This document shows, in pieces, positions 30,270 to 38,019 of a stretch of DNA of 64,000 bases. Made by a program: the position numbers and the translations under genes. The DNA is taken from contig NZ_SDPU01000022.1 in NCBI RefSeq assembly GCF_004168035.1, positions 62,001 to 126,000 on the forward strand, read 5' to 3'. This DNA is from Nocardioides iriomotensis (GTDB taxonomy: Bacteria > Actinomycetota > Actinomycetes > Propionibacteriales > Nocardioidaceae). The notes below the pieces were generated by a model. The model was not told the DNA's origin. It saw only the letters and a program-made list of their open reading frames with translations, and ran no database searches. How positions within the stretch are numbered: position 1 is the stretch's first letter; each line of letters opens with the position of its first letter.

Positions 30270-33236
30270 GTGGCTTCACGCAGCCCGGCTGACGGGCCGG
30301 CGCGCGCACAGGCGCGCCCCCTCGGCCTGCCGACCCAGCCGCCGGGCACACCCGGGCCGGGCGCCGGCGACCGCTACACCCCGGTCACCGCGCTGGCGCC
30401 GGTCGCCGAGGCGGAGATGTTCCGCAGCATCGCGGCCAGCACCCCCGACGGGGTGGTCGCCGCCGACGCCGCCGGCGTGATCGTCTGGGCCAACGACGCC
30501 GCCGCCGAGATGTTCGGCTGGGACCCCGCCCACCTGGTCGGCCGCCCGGTCACCGTCCTCGTCGACGCGAGCGTCCACCCCGAGGCGCTCGAGCTGCGCC
30601 GCCGCGTGCTCAGCGGCGAGCCGATCGGCCGGATGACCAGCACCGGCCTCCGCCGCGACGGCACGACCTTCCCGCTCTCGCTCGTCCCGGCGATCCGCCG
30701 TACCCCCGCCGGGCAGGTGCTCGGCATGAGCGCCATCACCCGCGACCTCACGTACGAGCAACAGGTGCGACGCGACCTCACCGAGGCGCTCGCCCGGTCG
30801 CACGCCCGGTTCGACCAGGTCGCCAAGCCGCAGGCGCTGCTCGACCTCGACGCCCGGTTCGTGTCCGTCAACGACGCGAGCTGCAGGCTGCTCGGCTGGC
30901 GGCGCGACCAGCTGCTCGGCCGCGACGCCCGCACCCTGGTGTACCCCGTCGACCTCGGCGACGCGACCGTCAAGCTCGACCGGCTCGCGGCGGGGGAGTC
31001 CGACGCGATCAGCTACGAGGTCGTCGCCACCCGGGCCGACGGCAGCGAGCTGCCGGTGCTCATCGACGTCTCGCTCGTGCGCGACCGCGACGGCACGCCC
31101 CGCGAGCTGGCGGTGTTCGGCCACGACCTCAGCGAGGTCGCCGAGGCCCACGAGCGCGTGGAGAAGCAGGACGCCTTCTTCCGAGGCCTGTACCGCCGCG
31201 CCGTCGACCCGGCCCTCGCCCTCGACGCCGCGGGCCAGGTCGTCTACGCCTCGCCGGCGTTCACCCGGGTGTTCGGCTACCAGCCCGAGGAGATGCGTGA
31301 CCGCAGCGCTCTCGAGGTGCTGCACCCCGACGACGTCCCGCGCTGCCGCGCCATGCTCGACCGGATCACCGCCGTTCCCGGCCGCACCGACCGGATCACC
31401 GTCCGCGGCCGCGACGTGACCGAGCGCTGGCGCTGGTTCGAGGCCGTGGCCACCAACGCGCTCGACGACCCCGCTCTCTCCGCACTCGTCATCAACCTGC
31501 ACGAAGTCACCGCAGAGCTCGCGGCCCGCGAGGAGCTGCGCCGCTCCGAAGAGCGCTACCGCGCGATCGTGGAGACCGCTCAGGAGGGGATCATCCACCT
31601 CGACCGGCGCGGCACGGTCCTGTTCGCCAACGAGAAGACCGGCGACATCCTCGGCGTCGACCACGCCGCCCTGGTCGGTACGTCGATGCTCGACCTCCTC
31701 GACGGCGACGAGCGCGCCCGCGCCGAGGACCGACTGGCCCGGCGGCCGCTGACCGGGCCGGAACAGCTCGAGGTGCGCTACGCCCACCCCGACGGCACCC
31801 ACCGGGTCCTGCTCATCGCGGCCGGCCCGCTCTCCGACGACGCCGGCGGCGAGCTGGGCTCGCTCGGCATGGTCAGCGACGTCACGCTCGAGCGCGAGGC
31901 CGAGGCCGAGCTGCGCTACCAGGCGCTGCACGACTCGCTGACCGGCCTGCCCAACCGCGCCCTGCTGATCGACCGGCTCTCGATGGCCGCGCACCGCCAG
32001 CAACGCGTCGCCGCCACCGGCGACGAGGCCGGGGCCGGCCTCGCGGTGCTGTTCCTCGATCTCGACCACTTCAAGCTGATCAACGACTCGCGCGGCCACG
32101 AGGCGGGTGACCGGCTCCTCGTCGAGGTCGCCGGACGGCTCTCGGGCGCCGTCCGCGAGACCGACACGGTGGCGCGGCTCGGTGGCGACGAGTTCGCCGT
32201 GGTGTGCGAGGAGGCCACGGCTGCCGACGCCGACCTCGTCGCCGAGCGCGTCCAGGAGGCCCTGCGGGTGCCGTTCGACCTGGGCGGCGAGCCGGTCCAC
32301 GTCGGCGCCAGCATCGGCATCGCGATGTCGCCGCCGCACTCCATCTCCGACCTGCTCCGCTTCGCCGACGCGGCGATGTACACCGCCAAGGTGTCCGGGC
32401 GCAGCCGCACCTCGGTGTACGTCGACGCGACGGAGGACGACGGGTCGCTCGCCGCCGAGCGACGGCTGGCCGTGTCGACGGCCCTGCACGAGGCGCTCGC
32501 CCGCGACGGCGTGACGCTCGGCTACCAGCCGATCGTCGACTTCGCGTCGCAGCGGGTCGTCGGGGTCGAGGCGCTGATCCGGTGGCAGCACCCCACGCTC
32601 GGGCTGCTGGCCGCTGACGAGGTGGTGCGGACCGCGGAGACCGCCGGGCTGTCCTACGACCTCGACCGCGCCGTGATCCGGTCCGCCGGCCGCGACCTCG
32701 TCGCGCTGCGCGAGCGGGGCGTCATCGGGGGAGATGTCTACGTCTCCGTGAACATCTCGCCGCGCACCACCTCCCAGCAGAGCCTCGACGACCTGGTCGC
32801 CGAGATGCTCACCGAGACGGGCTTGCCCGCCTCGTGCCTGTCGCTGGAGATCACCGAGCACGCGATCATGGACCACGCCGACCAGGCGGGCGCACTGCTC
32901 GACCGGCTCTCGGCCAGCGGGGTCAACGTCGCCATCGACGACTTCGGCACGGGCTACAACTCCCTGGTCCACCTCCAGCGGCTGCCGGTGCGGACGCTGA
33001 AGATCGACCAGTCGTTCGTCACCGATCTCGCCGACCACCCCGAGGCGCTCGGCATCGCACGGTCGGTCATCGGCCTCGCCCGGGCCTTCGGCATGGCGAC
33101 GGTCGCGGAGGGCGTCGAGCAGGCCGGCCAGCTCGACCTGCTCCGGGCGCTGGGCTGCGACGCCGGCCAGGGATACCTCTGGGGTGCCGCCGCCGGCGTG
33201 GACGAGCTGGAGTCCTTGCTCGCGACGCTCGCCTGA
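30270..33236 (+). CDS. PAS-GGDEF-EAL bifunctional cyclic-di-GMP enzyme
   Basis: The 988-residue cytosolic protein starts at GTG behind GGGGGGAGG. About four PAS domains fill residues 45-545 (first PAS: GVVAADAAGVIVWANDAA), with no membrane segment. GGDEF domain: LHDSLTGLPNRALL, FLDLDHFKLINDSRGHEAGD, and an intact GGDEF at about 637-641. Five residues before it is RETD, the inhibitory I-site R-x2-D. EAL domain: intact E-A-L at about 766-768, VNISPR, SLEITE, AIDDFGTGYNSL, LKIDQSFV and VAEGVEQ, so all catalytic metal ligands are present. It can in principle both make and break c-di-GMP under PAS control. Just downstream lie rsiG and whiG, whose products are c-di-GMP effectors. Confidence 0.93.
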   Translation: MASRSPADGPARAQARPLGLPTQPPGTPGPGAGDRYTPVTALAPVAEAEMFRSIAASTPDGVVAADAAGVIVWANDAAAEMFGWDPAHLVGRPVTVLVDASVHPEALELRRRVLSGEPIGRMTSTGLRRDGTTFPLSLVPAIRRTPAGQVLGMSAITRDLTYEQQVRRDLTEALARSHARFDQVAKPQALLDLDARFVSVNDASCRLLGWRRDQLLGRDARTLVYPVDLGDATVKLDRLAAGESDAISYEVVATRADGSELPVLIDVSLVRDRDGTPRELAVFGHDLSEVAEAHERVEKQDAFFRGLYRRAVDPALALDAAGQVVYASPAFTRVFGYQPEEMRDRSALEVLHPDDVPRCRAMLDRITAVPGRTDRITVRGRDVTERWRWFEAVATNALDDPALSALVINLHEVTAELAAREELRRSEERYRAIVETAQEGIIHLDRRGTVLFANEKTGDILGVDHAALVGTSMLDLLDGDERARAEDRLARRPLTGPEQLEVRYAHPDGTHRVLLIAAGPLSDDAGGELGSLGMVSDVTLEREAEAELRYQALHDSLTGLPNRALLIDRLSMAAHRQQRVAATGDEAGAGLAVLFLDLDHFKLINDSRGHEAGDRLLVEVAGRLSGAVRETDTVARLGGDEFAVVCEEATAADADLVAERVQEALRVPFDLGGEPVHVGASIGIAMSPPHSISDLLRFADAAMYTAKVSGRSRTSVYVDATEDDGSLAAERRLAVSTALHEALARDGVTLGYQPIVDFASQRVVGVEALIRWQHPTLGLLAADEVVRTAETAGLSYDLDRAVIRSAGRDLVALRERGVIGGDVYVSVNISPRTTSQQSLDDLVAEMLTETGLPASCLSLEITEHAIMDHADQAGALLDRLSASGVNVAIDDFGTGYNSLVHLQRLPVRTLKIDQSFVTDLADHPEALGIARSVIGLARAFGMATVAEGVEQAGQLDLLRALGCDAGQGYLWGAAAGVDELESLLATLA

Positions 33237-33288
33237 ACGGCCGCTTTGCTGCCCGCCCCAACGAGCCAGTCGCGCAGGTGGAAAAGCA

Positions 33289-33327
33289 GAAGCCCCCGGT
33301 CCGTCTCGAGTTCGGACTGGGGGCTTC
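33289..33327. terminator. Terminator after the GGDEF-EAL gene
   Basis: A 15-bp stem with one G-T pair joins GAAGCCCCCGGTCCG to CGGACTGGGGGCTTC, with a 9-nt loop. It insulates rsiG-whiG from upstream transcription. Confidence 0.83.
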
Positions 33328-33489
33328 CGTTGCCGACGCATCGGGGGGCTGAGGCATCGGCACCGCGTTCGGCAGGGGGGCTTGCGTCCCGCGGCGTGGG
33401 GTCCTGAGGTCACGCGCGTCGTTCCTCCCAAGAGCGACGCGTGCTCGTTCAGTCGAGATGTTCTTCGGCCGGCCCGCGACACCCCTTGA

Positions 33490-33505
33490 TAGTCCGAACG
33501 GACTA
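33490..33505. promoter_or_regulatory. Palindrome TAGTCCGAACGGACTA upstream of rsiG
   Basis: The 7-bp arms with an AA centre lie 150 bp before the rsiG ATG in AT-richer sequence than the surroundings. It could be an operator for the rsiG-whiG unit; the binding factor is unknown. Confidence 0.5.
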
Positions 33506-33654
33506 TTTCCCGACGGACGTCCGGCCCCCGAGCCCGCAGATCCCCGCGCGCGAGCGCGAAAGGTGGAAAGGTTGTCGCCGTTCGGTCATGCTGGAAATCG
33601 GCATGGATCACCCAAATCGTCTGTCGTCCGGAACGGCCAGGGCTGGAAGCGACC

Positions 33655-34194
33655 ATGAGCATGGATGAGACGCGTGCACCGCAGGGGGCGGTCGCGAGCG
33701 TCGAGGAACCGCCGCGCCACTGGTCCGAGCTGTCCCTCGACGGGCTCCGCGCGTACCGCCGCCGGCTGGCCGACGAGGAGGAGCGTGTCTCCTACTGGCG
33801 CCGGCTCGCGCACGCGCGCATCGACGTCCTCGAGGCCGAGGCGCACCACGAGCGACCGCTGCACATCGACGAGCTGGTCCGCGTGCTCGGCGACACCGGC
33901 CAGGGCCGCGGCCGTACGGCGCTCGTCAGCGTTCACGCCGCCGAGCCGTTGCCCGACCTCCCGGTGCTGCAGGAGATGTGGGTGACCGAGCTCGACCCCA
34001 ACGACGCCGCCGCCGTGGCCGACGCCCTCGACCGGCTGCGCACCGCCGAGCAGCAGCTCACCGAGTACCGCAAGGCCCTGCACGGCCGGCTGGACCAGGC
34101 GACCAAGGAGCTGATCGGCCGCTACCGGGAGGACCCGGTCAGCGCGCTGGTCGCCCTGACCCGCCCGCACACGCGCACGGGAGGGCTCGCGTGA
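33655..34194 (+). CDS. rsiG: RsiG-type anti-sigma factor with two variant c-di-GMP motifs
   Basis: The 179-residue helical protein lies directly before the WhiG-type sigma gene with a GTGA overlap. In Streptomyces venezuelae, RsiG uses two E-x3-S-x2-R-x3-Q-x3-D motifs in an antiparallel coiled coil to bind a c-di-GMP dimer and so hold WhiG inactive. Here the first helix has E42-x3-S46-x2-R49-x3-H53-x3-D57 and the last has E132-x3-T136-x2-R139-x3-H143-x3-D147. All charged positions and both Arg are kept. Both Gln are His and the second Ser is Thr, so the ligand site is probably kept with changed chemistry. The region between (about 66-115) has little structure by eye. Homology is inferred from the motif spacing and context. 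Confidence 0.82.
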   Translation: MSMDETRAPQGAVASVEEPPRHWSELSLDGLRAYRRRLADEEERVSYWRRLAHARIDVLEAEAHHERPLHIDELVRVLGDTGQGRGRTALVSVHAAEPLPDLPVLQEMWVTELDPNDAAAVADALDRLRTAEQQLTEYRKALHGRLDQATKELIGRYREDPVSALVALTRPHTRTGGLA

Positions 34195-34916
34195 GCGACC
34201 AGGACAGCGTGCTCCTGCTCTGGAAGGAGTACCAGCAGACCGGCGACGCGAACCTCCGCAACCGCCTGGTCATGCAGTACGCCCCGCTGGTGAAGTACGT
34301 CGCCGGCCGCATGCGCACCCGGCTGCCCGACTCCGTCGACCAGGACGACCTCGTCTCCGACGGCGTGCTCGGCCTGATGGACGCCGTCGAGCGGTTCGAC
34401 CCGGAGCGCGGCCTGACCTTCCAGACCTTCGCGGTTCCGCGCATCCGCGGCGCGATCATCGACGGCATGCGCGCGATGGACTTCGTGCCGCGGTCGGTGC
34501 GCGACAAGCTCCGCACCGTGCAGAAGGCCCAGCTCGCCCTCGAGGAGCGGCTCGGCCGCAGCCCCGAGGTCGAGGAGGTCGCCGCCGAGGCGGGCATGCC
34601 GCTGCAGCAGGTCCGCGACCTGACGAAGCAGGCCTCGGGCAACCACGCGAACCTCGACGACTTCGACCTCGCCGACGAGCTCGCCTCGGCCACCGACACC
34701 GGTGTCGAGGAGGGCGACGACAACGCCCTGCTGATGCGGATGGTGCAGGAGCTCGCCGAGCGCGACCAGGTCGTGATCGCGCTCTACTACTTCGAGGGCC
34801 TGACCCTGGCCGAGATCGGCTCGGTCCTCGGCGTCACCGAGTCGCGCGTCAGCCAGCTGCACAGCCGGGCGACCGCGACGCTGCGCACCAAGATCGTCGC
34901 GCTCGAGTCCGCCTGA
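34191..34916 (+). CDS. whiG: WhiG/FliA-type RNA polymerase sigma factor
   Basis: The 241-residue sigma-28 family protein has region 2 (YAPLVKYVAGRMRTRL, then QDDLVSDGVLGLMDAVERFD and FQTFAVPRIRGAIIDGMRAM), region 3 (DFVPRSVRDKLRTVQKAQ) and region 4 with helix-turn-helix TLAEIGSVLGVTESRVSQLH. In Streptomyces WhiG starts sporulation genes; in motile Nocardioides-like bacteria the same family drives flagellar genes. The GTG start overlaps the rsiG stop. With the anti-sigma gene upstream and a c-di-GMP enzyme before that, it is probably inactive at high c-di-GMP. No target genes are in this window. Confidence 0.93.
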   Translation: MSDQDSVLLLWKEYQQTGDANLRNRLVMQYAPLVKYVAGRMRTRLPDSVDQDDLVSDGVLGLMDAVERFDPERGLTFQTFAVPRIRGAIIDGMRAMDFVPRSVRDKLRTVQKAQLALEERLGRSPEVEEVAAEAGMPLQQVRDLTKQASGNHANLDDFDLADELASATDTGVEEGDDNALLMRMVQELAERDQVVIALYYFEGLTLAEIGSVLGVTESRVSQLHSRATATLRTKIVALESA

Positions 34917-35005
34917 CCGGACACGGATGGCCCGGACGCGACCGGATCGTGGTCCCGAGGGGTGAATTTTCCCACGACCGGGTACCACCGTCTTGAACTG
35001 CTGCC

Positions 35006-35011
35006 TAGACT
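35006..35011 (+). promoter_or_regulatory. Probable -10 element for the DUF3040 gene
   Basis: TAGACT lies 30 bp before the GTG. This transcript would have a leader with a GGGAGG ribosome binding site, unlike the leaderless genes here. Confidence 0.4.
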
Positions 35012-35041
35012 TGGGCACACGATGACTGGCGGGAGGTAGCC

Positions 35042-35488
35042 GTGCCGCTCTCGGAAGAAGAGTTGCGACTGCTCGAGCAGATGGAACGCGCGCTGGTCGC
35101 CGAGGACCCCAAGCTGGCCTCCACGATGCGCGGTTCCCGGATGCGTCACCACGCGCGTCGTCGCGCCTACATCGCCGGCGGTGTCTTCCTCGTCGGTGTC
35201 GTCACCCTCATGACCGGAGCGGTGACCTCCCAGACCGTCGTCGGCATCGTCGGCTTCGTGGTGATGCTGGGAGCGGCGTACGTCGCCCTCGTGTCCTGGC
35301 GCGGCTCCAACGCCAGCCACGACAACGAGGCGCCCGCCGACCCGCACTCGCCGTTCACGCTGATCGAGGGCGGCCGCGCCAGCAAGCGCAGCAAGCCCGC
35401 GCGCGGCGGTCGCGGCCAGCAGCACGGCACGATGATGGAGCGGTTCGAGGAGCGCTGGCGCCGCCGCCGCGACCAGAACGGCTTCTAG
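35042..35488 (+). CDS. DUF3040 membrane protein
   Basis: The 148-residue protein starts at GTG after GGGAGG. It begins MPLSEEELRLLEQMERALVA, the DUF3040 start, has a basic RMRHHARRRAY stretch and two hydrophobic helices (YIAGGVFLVGVVTLMTGAV and VVGIVGFVVMLGAAYVALV), then a basic cytosolic tail. These proteins are found near division and wall genes in actinobacteria and have no known activity. A strong terminator follows. Confidence 0.83.
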   Translation: MPLSEEELRLLEQMERALVAEDPKLASTMRGSRMRHHARRRAYIAGGVFLVGVVTLMTGAVTSQTVVGIVGFVVMLGAAYVALVSWRGSNASHDNEAPADPHSPFTLIEGGRASKRSKPARGGRGQQHGTMMERFEERWRRRRDQNGF

Positions 35489-35508
35489 CCCAGGCAGCCC
35501 CGGACATC

Positions 35509-35544
35509 GAGAAGGGACACCGGCCACGGTCGGTGTCCCTTCTC
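35509..35544. terminator. Terminator between DUF3040 gene and transglutaminase operon
   Basis: A perfect 14-bp stem (GAGAAGGGACACCG with CGGTGTCCCTTCTC) has an 8-nt loop. It lies between convergent genes and can serve both. Confidence 0.85.
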
Positions 35545-35613
35545 CGTGTCTGGGGCTGATTCGTGTGCGAGGCGCCCGCGTGGATCACCCCGTGGCGCGC
35601 AGACGATTCATGG

Positions 35614-38019
35614 TCAGACCGCGCGGTCGACGCCGGGCTCGTCGAACCGGAGCTGCCGGCGCCGGCCGGTGGTCGTCGCACCGCCGTGGATCAGCGAGGC
35701 CGGGAGCCAGTCGGCCTTGGTGCGCGCCCGGCGGCTTGCTCCTGCCCGCAACGCCTCGACGCACCGCGCGACGTCGGCGCGCGTCGCGTCGACCTCGGCG
35801 GCCGACGGCGGCACCTCGCGGGCGTACCGGGCGAGCTCGACCAGCCGGACCAGCCCGTCGAGGGACCGGGCCGCCTCCGGGTTGGCGTCCTCGCCGCGCG
35901 CCTCGGCGCGGGTCATCGCGTCCTCGTCGCCGCCGGGCCGGCCGAAGGACCGGACCAGCTCGCGGGCCCGGCTGCGCACGGTGACGGTGTCGTCCCAGGC
36001 GACGCCGAGGTCGCGCGCGGTGTCGCGCAGCTCGGCCCAGCTCGCCTCGGCCAGCAGCACCGGTGACGTCGCCGTCGCCCACCGCCGGCGGCGCACCAGC
36101 TCGCGCAGCAGCCGGGGGACCAGCAGGACGAGCGCCACCAGCAGGACCAGACCGGCCGTGCGGACCAGGAAGCGCAGGTCGATGCCGCCCCCGCCGCCGC
36201 CCGACCCGGCGGCGGCCGACGCGGTCGGCTGGTCGATCCGGTTCTGCGTCGGGGCGACCGCGCGCGAGGAGGTCGTGCTGCCCGGGTCGTCGCGGTCGAT
36301 CGTGCCGCGGGTGTACGACGGCACGGTCGGCGCTTGCACCGCGGGCGTCGGCTCGAACCGCACCCAGCCGATGCCCTCGAAGTACATCTCGGGCCACGCG
36401 TGCAGGTCGTGGGTGCTGTAGGTGTAGGTCTCGCCCCCGTCGGTCGAGGTCGGACGGAGGAAGCCGACCGCCACCCGTGACGGGATCTTCAGCGCCCGAC
36501 CCATCGTGGCCATCGCGGTGGCGAACTGCTCGCAGTAGCCGCTCTTGTCGTTGAGCAGGAAGTCCTCGAGCTCGCTGAGCCCGGTGCCGGGGCGCCGGGT
36601 GAGGGAGTACTCGAAGCCGCCGCCGACCCGGAACCAGCGCTGCAGAGCGACGGCCTGCTCGAACTTCGTCGGCTGGTCACGGGTGACCTCCAGGGCGAGC
36701 CGGGTGACCGCCGGGGGCATGTCGGGCAGCTCGGTCATCGGCTGGAAGATCGTGGCCGGGACCGGTGCCGACGTCGCGAGCTCCTCGGCGGTCGGGTTCA
36801 CCCGCAGCGACTGCAGCTCGTAGCTCTGGCCGCGGGTGTCGAGGTCGTCCACGGCCGCGATGAAGTCCATCGTGCGGACGTCGTAGCGCCAGTCGCCGGG
36901 CGCCTCGAGGGAGTGCGTGGGGTAGGGGGCCGGCAGCCAGTTGGAGTCGAACCGGTCGTTGATGCTGACGTCCCAGTCGTAGATCTCGCGCTCGGTCTCG
37001 TCGTCGAGACCGGGCGGCCGGGGGAGCAGGCCTTGGGCGGACTGGTCGCGCGGGATGTCGCGCTCCGACGGCCGCCAGCTGTCGCCGTCGAAGCGGTCCA
37101 GCACGGTGACCCGCAGGTACGTCGGGTCGGGGTCGTCGGTCCGCACGGTGATGAGGTCGACGTCGCGGCCGCGTGAGAGGTCCCGCCGCATGTCGGCCAT
37201 CGGGTTGGTCAGCGACACCGAGTCGCCGCTGCCGCCGGGGCCGTTGCCGAAGCCGTCGAACAGCTGCAGCGACAGCGTCGGCACGAGCAGCGGCACCAGC
37301 ACGGACAGGCCGGTCGCGGTGACGCCGATCTTGCGGGCCGAGGACCAGACGGCCTGGCTGTTCACCTCGGTGCTCTGCGAGTCGAACATCCGGTGGTCGG
37401 AGACCTGCCGGCCCCACTGCGACAGCCGGGTCGCCTCCTGCGCGGCGATGAGGAACAGGAAGCACAGCGCCCCGGCCGCGAACTTCGCCCAGGGGACGCC
37501 GCCGTCGAGGATGCTGATCGGGGCGGTGTACGCCGCCAGGAGGGGAAGGCCCGCGACGGGCGCCCGGCGCAGCGTGCACGCGATGAAGTCGACGAGCAGG
37601 ACCATGCCCATGCCCGCGACGATCATCAGCGGGGCGAAGGCCGTGGCCTCGGCGGGCACCGGGGCGGCGTAGGTGCGCGCGACCTCGGCCGCGTCCACGA
37701 ACGCGAGCCGGAACGTCTCCAGCGACGTGGCGTTGGGGATCCAGCCCCACGTGGCGGCCGGCCCGGCGAGCCGGTGGTGCAGCCAGACCCCGACCACCAG
37801 CACCTGCACGAGCAGGACCAGCAGCGGGTGCAGGCGCGCGGCGCGCAGCAGCACCCCGCTGACGGCGACCAGCAGCGCGCCGAACGCGAGCGGCACCAGG
37901 AAGGTGCTGGGCTGCTCCGCGAACGGCGACCAGACCAGCAGCGTCACCCACGCCGTGAGCGCCGCGAGCCCGGCGGTCAGGGCCGAGCCCGGCAGCCCCA
38001 GGTCGAGCCGGTCCCTCAC
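35614..38019 (-). CDS. Membrane-bound transglutaminase-like protein (TgpA family)
   Basis: The 801-residue protein has about seven hydrophobic helices in residues 1-250, a large outside domain with a transglutaminase core, one further TM helix (LVRTAGLVLLVALVLLVPRL) and a C-terminal cytosolic DUF4129-like helix bundle. The catalytic Cys is in KSGYCEQFATAM (about residue 496), His in THDLHAWPEMYF (about 540) and the Asp/Glu position follows. It should cross-link or cleave peptide bonds at the outer membrane face. Its GTG overlaps the DUF58 stop (GTGA). The moxR-DUF58-transglutaminase trio is a common actinobacterial operon. Confidence 0.88.
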   Translation of the reverse strand: MRDRLDLGLPGSALTAGLAALTAWVTLLVWSPFAEQPSTFLVPLAFGALLVAVSGVLLRAARLHPLLVLLVQVLVVGVWLHHRLAGPAATWGWIPNATSLETFRLAFVDAAEVARTYAAPVPAEATAFAPLMIVAGMGMVLLVDFIACTLRRAPVAGLPLLAAYTAPISILDGGVPWAKFAAGALCFLFLIAAQEATRLSQWGRQVSDHRMFDSQSTEVNSQAVWSSARKIGVTATGLSVLVPLLVPTLSLQLFDGFGNGPGGSGDSVSLTNPMADMRRDLSRGRDVDLITVRTDDPDPTYLRVTVLDRFDGDSWRPSERDIPRDQSAQGLLPRPPGLDDETEREIYDWDVSINDRFDSNWLPAPYPTHSLEAPGDWRYDVRTMDFIAAVDDLDTRGQSYELQSLRVNPTAEELATSAPVPATIFQPMTELPDMPPAVTRLALEVTRDQPTKFEQAVALQRWFRVGGGFEYSLTRRPGTGLSELEDFLLNDKSGYCEQFATAMATMGRALKIPSRVAVGFLRPTSTDGGETYTYSTHDLHAWPEMYFEGIGWVRFEPTPAVQAPTVPSYTRGTIDRDDPGSTTSSRAVAPTQNRIDQPTASAAAGSGGGGGGIDLRFLVRTAGLVLLVALVLLVPRLLRELVRRRRWATATSPVLLAEASWAELRDTARDLGVAWDDTVTVRSRARELVRSFGRPGGDEDAMTRAEARGEDANPEAARSLDGLVRLVELARYAREVPPSAAEVDATRADVARCVEALRAGASRRARTKADWLPASLIHGGATTTGRRRQLRFDEPGVDRAV

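Larger units (their letters stand above)
33237..33654. other. 418-bp intergenic region before rsiG-whiG
   Basis: It contains a strong terminator (33289-33327), a 16-bp palindrome (33490-33505) and the presumed rsiG promoter, which cannot be fixed: no TAAA/GCCGATAA WhiG-type promoter is seen. No convincing reading frame or RNA gene is present. Confidence 0.7.

Noticed and set aside
23896-30351. A 2151-codon open frame on the minus strand opposite dnaE2, the methyltransferase and dinB
   Set aside because: It is the mirror of high-GC codon bias in the real plus-strand genes. Its product is low-complexity Gly/Val/Asp/His-rich text without any domain, and the plus-strand proteins have full catalytic motifs.
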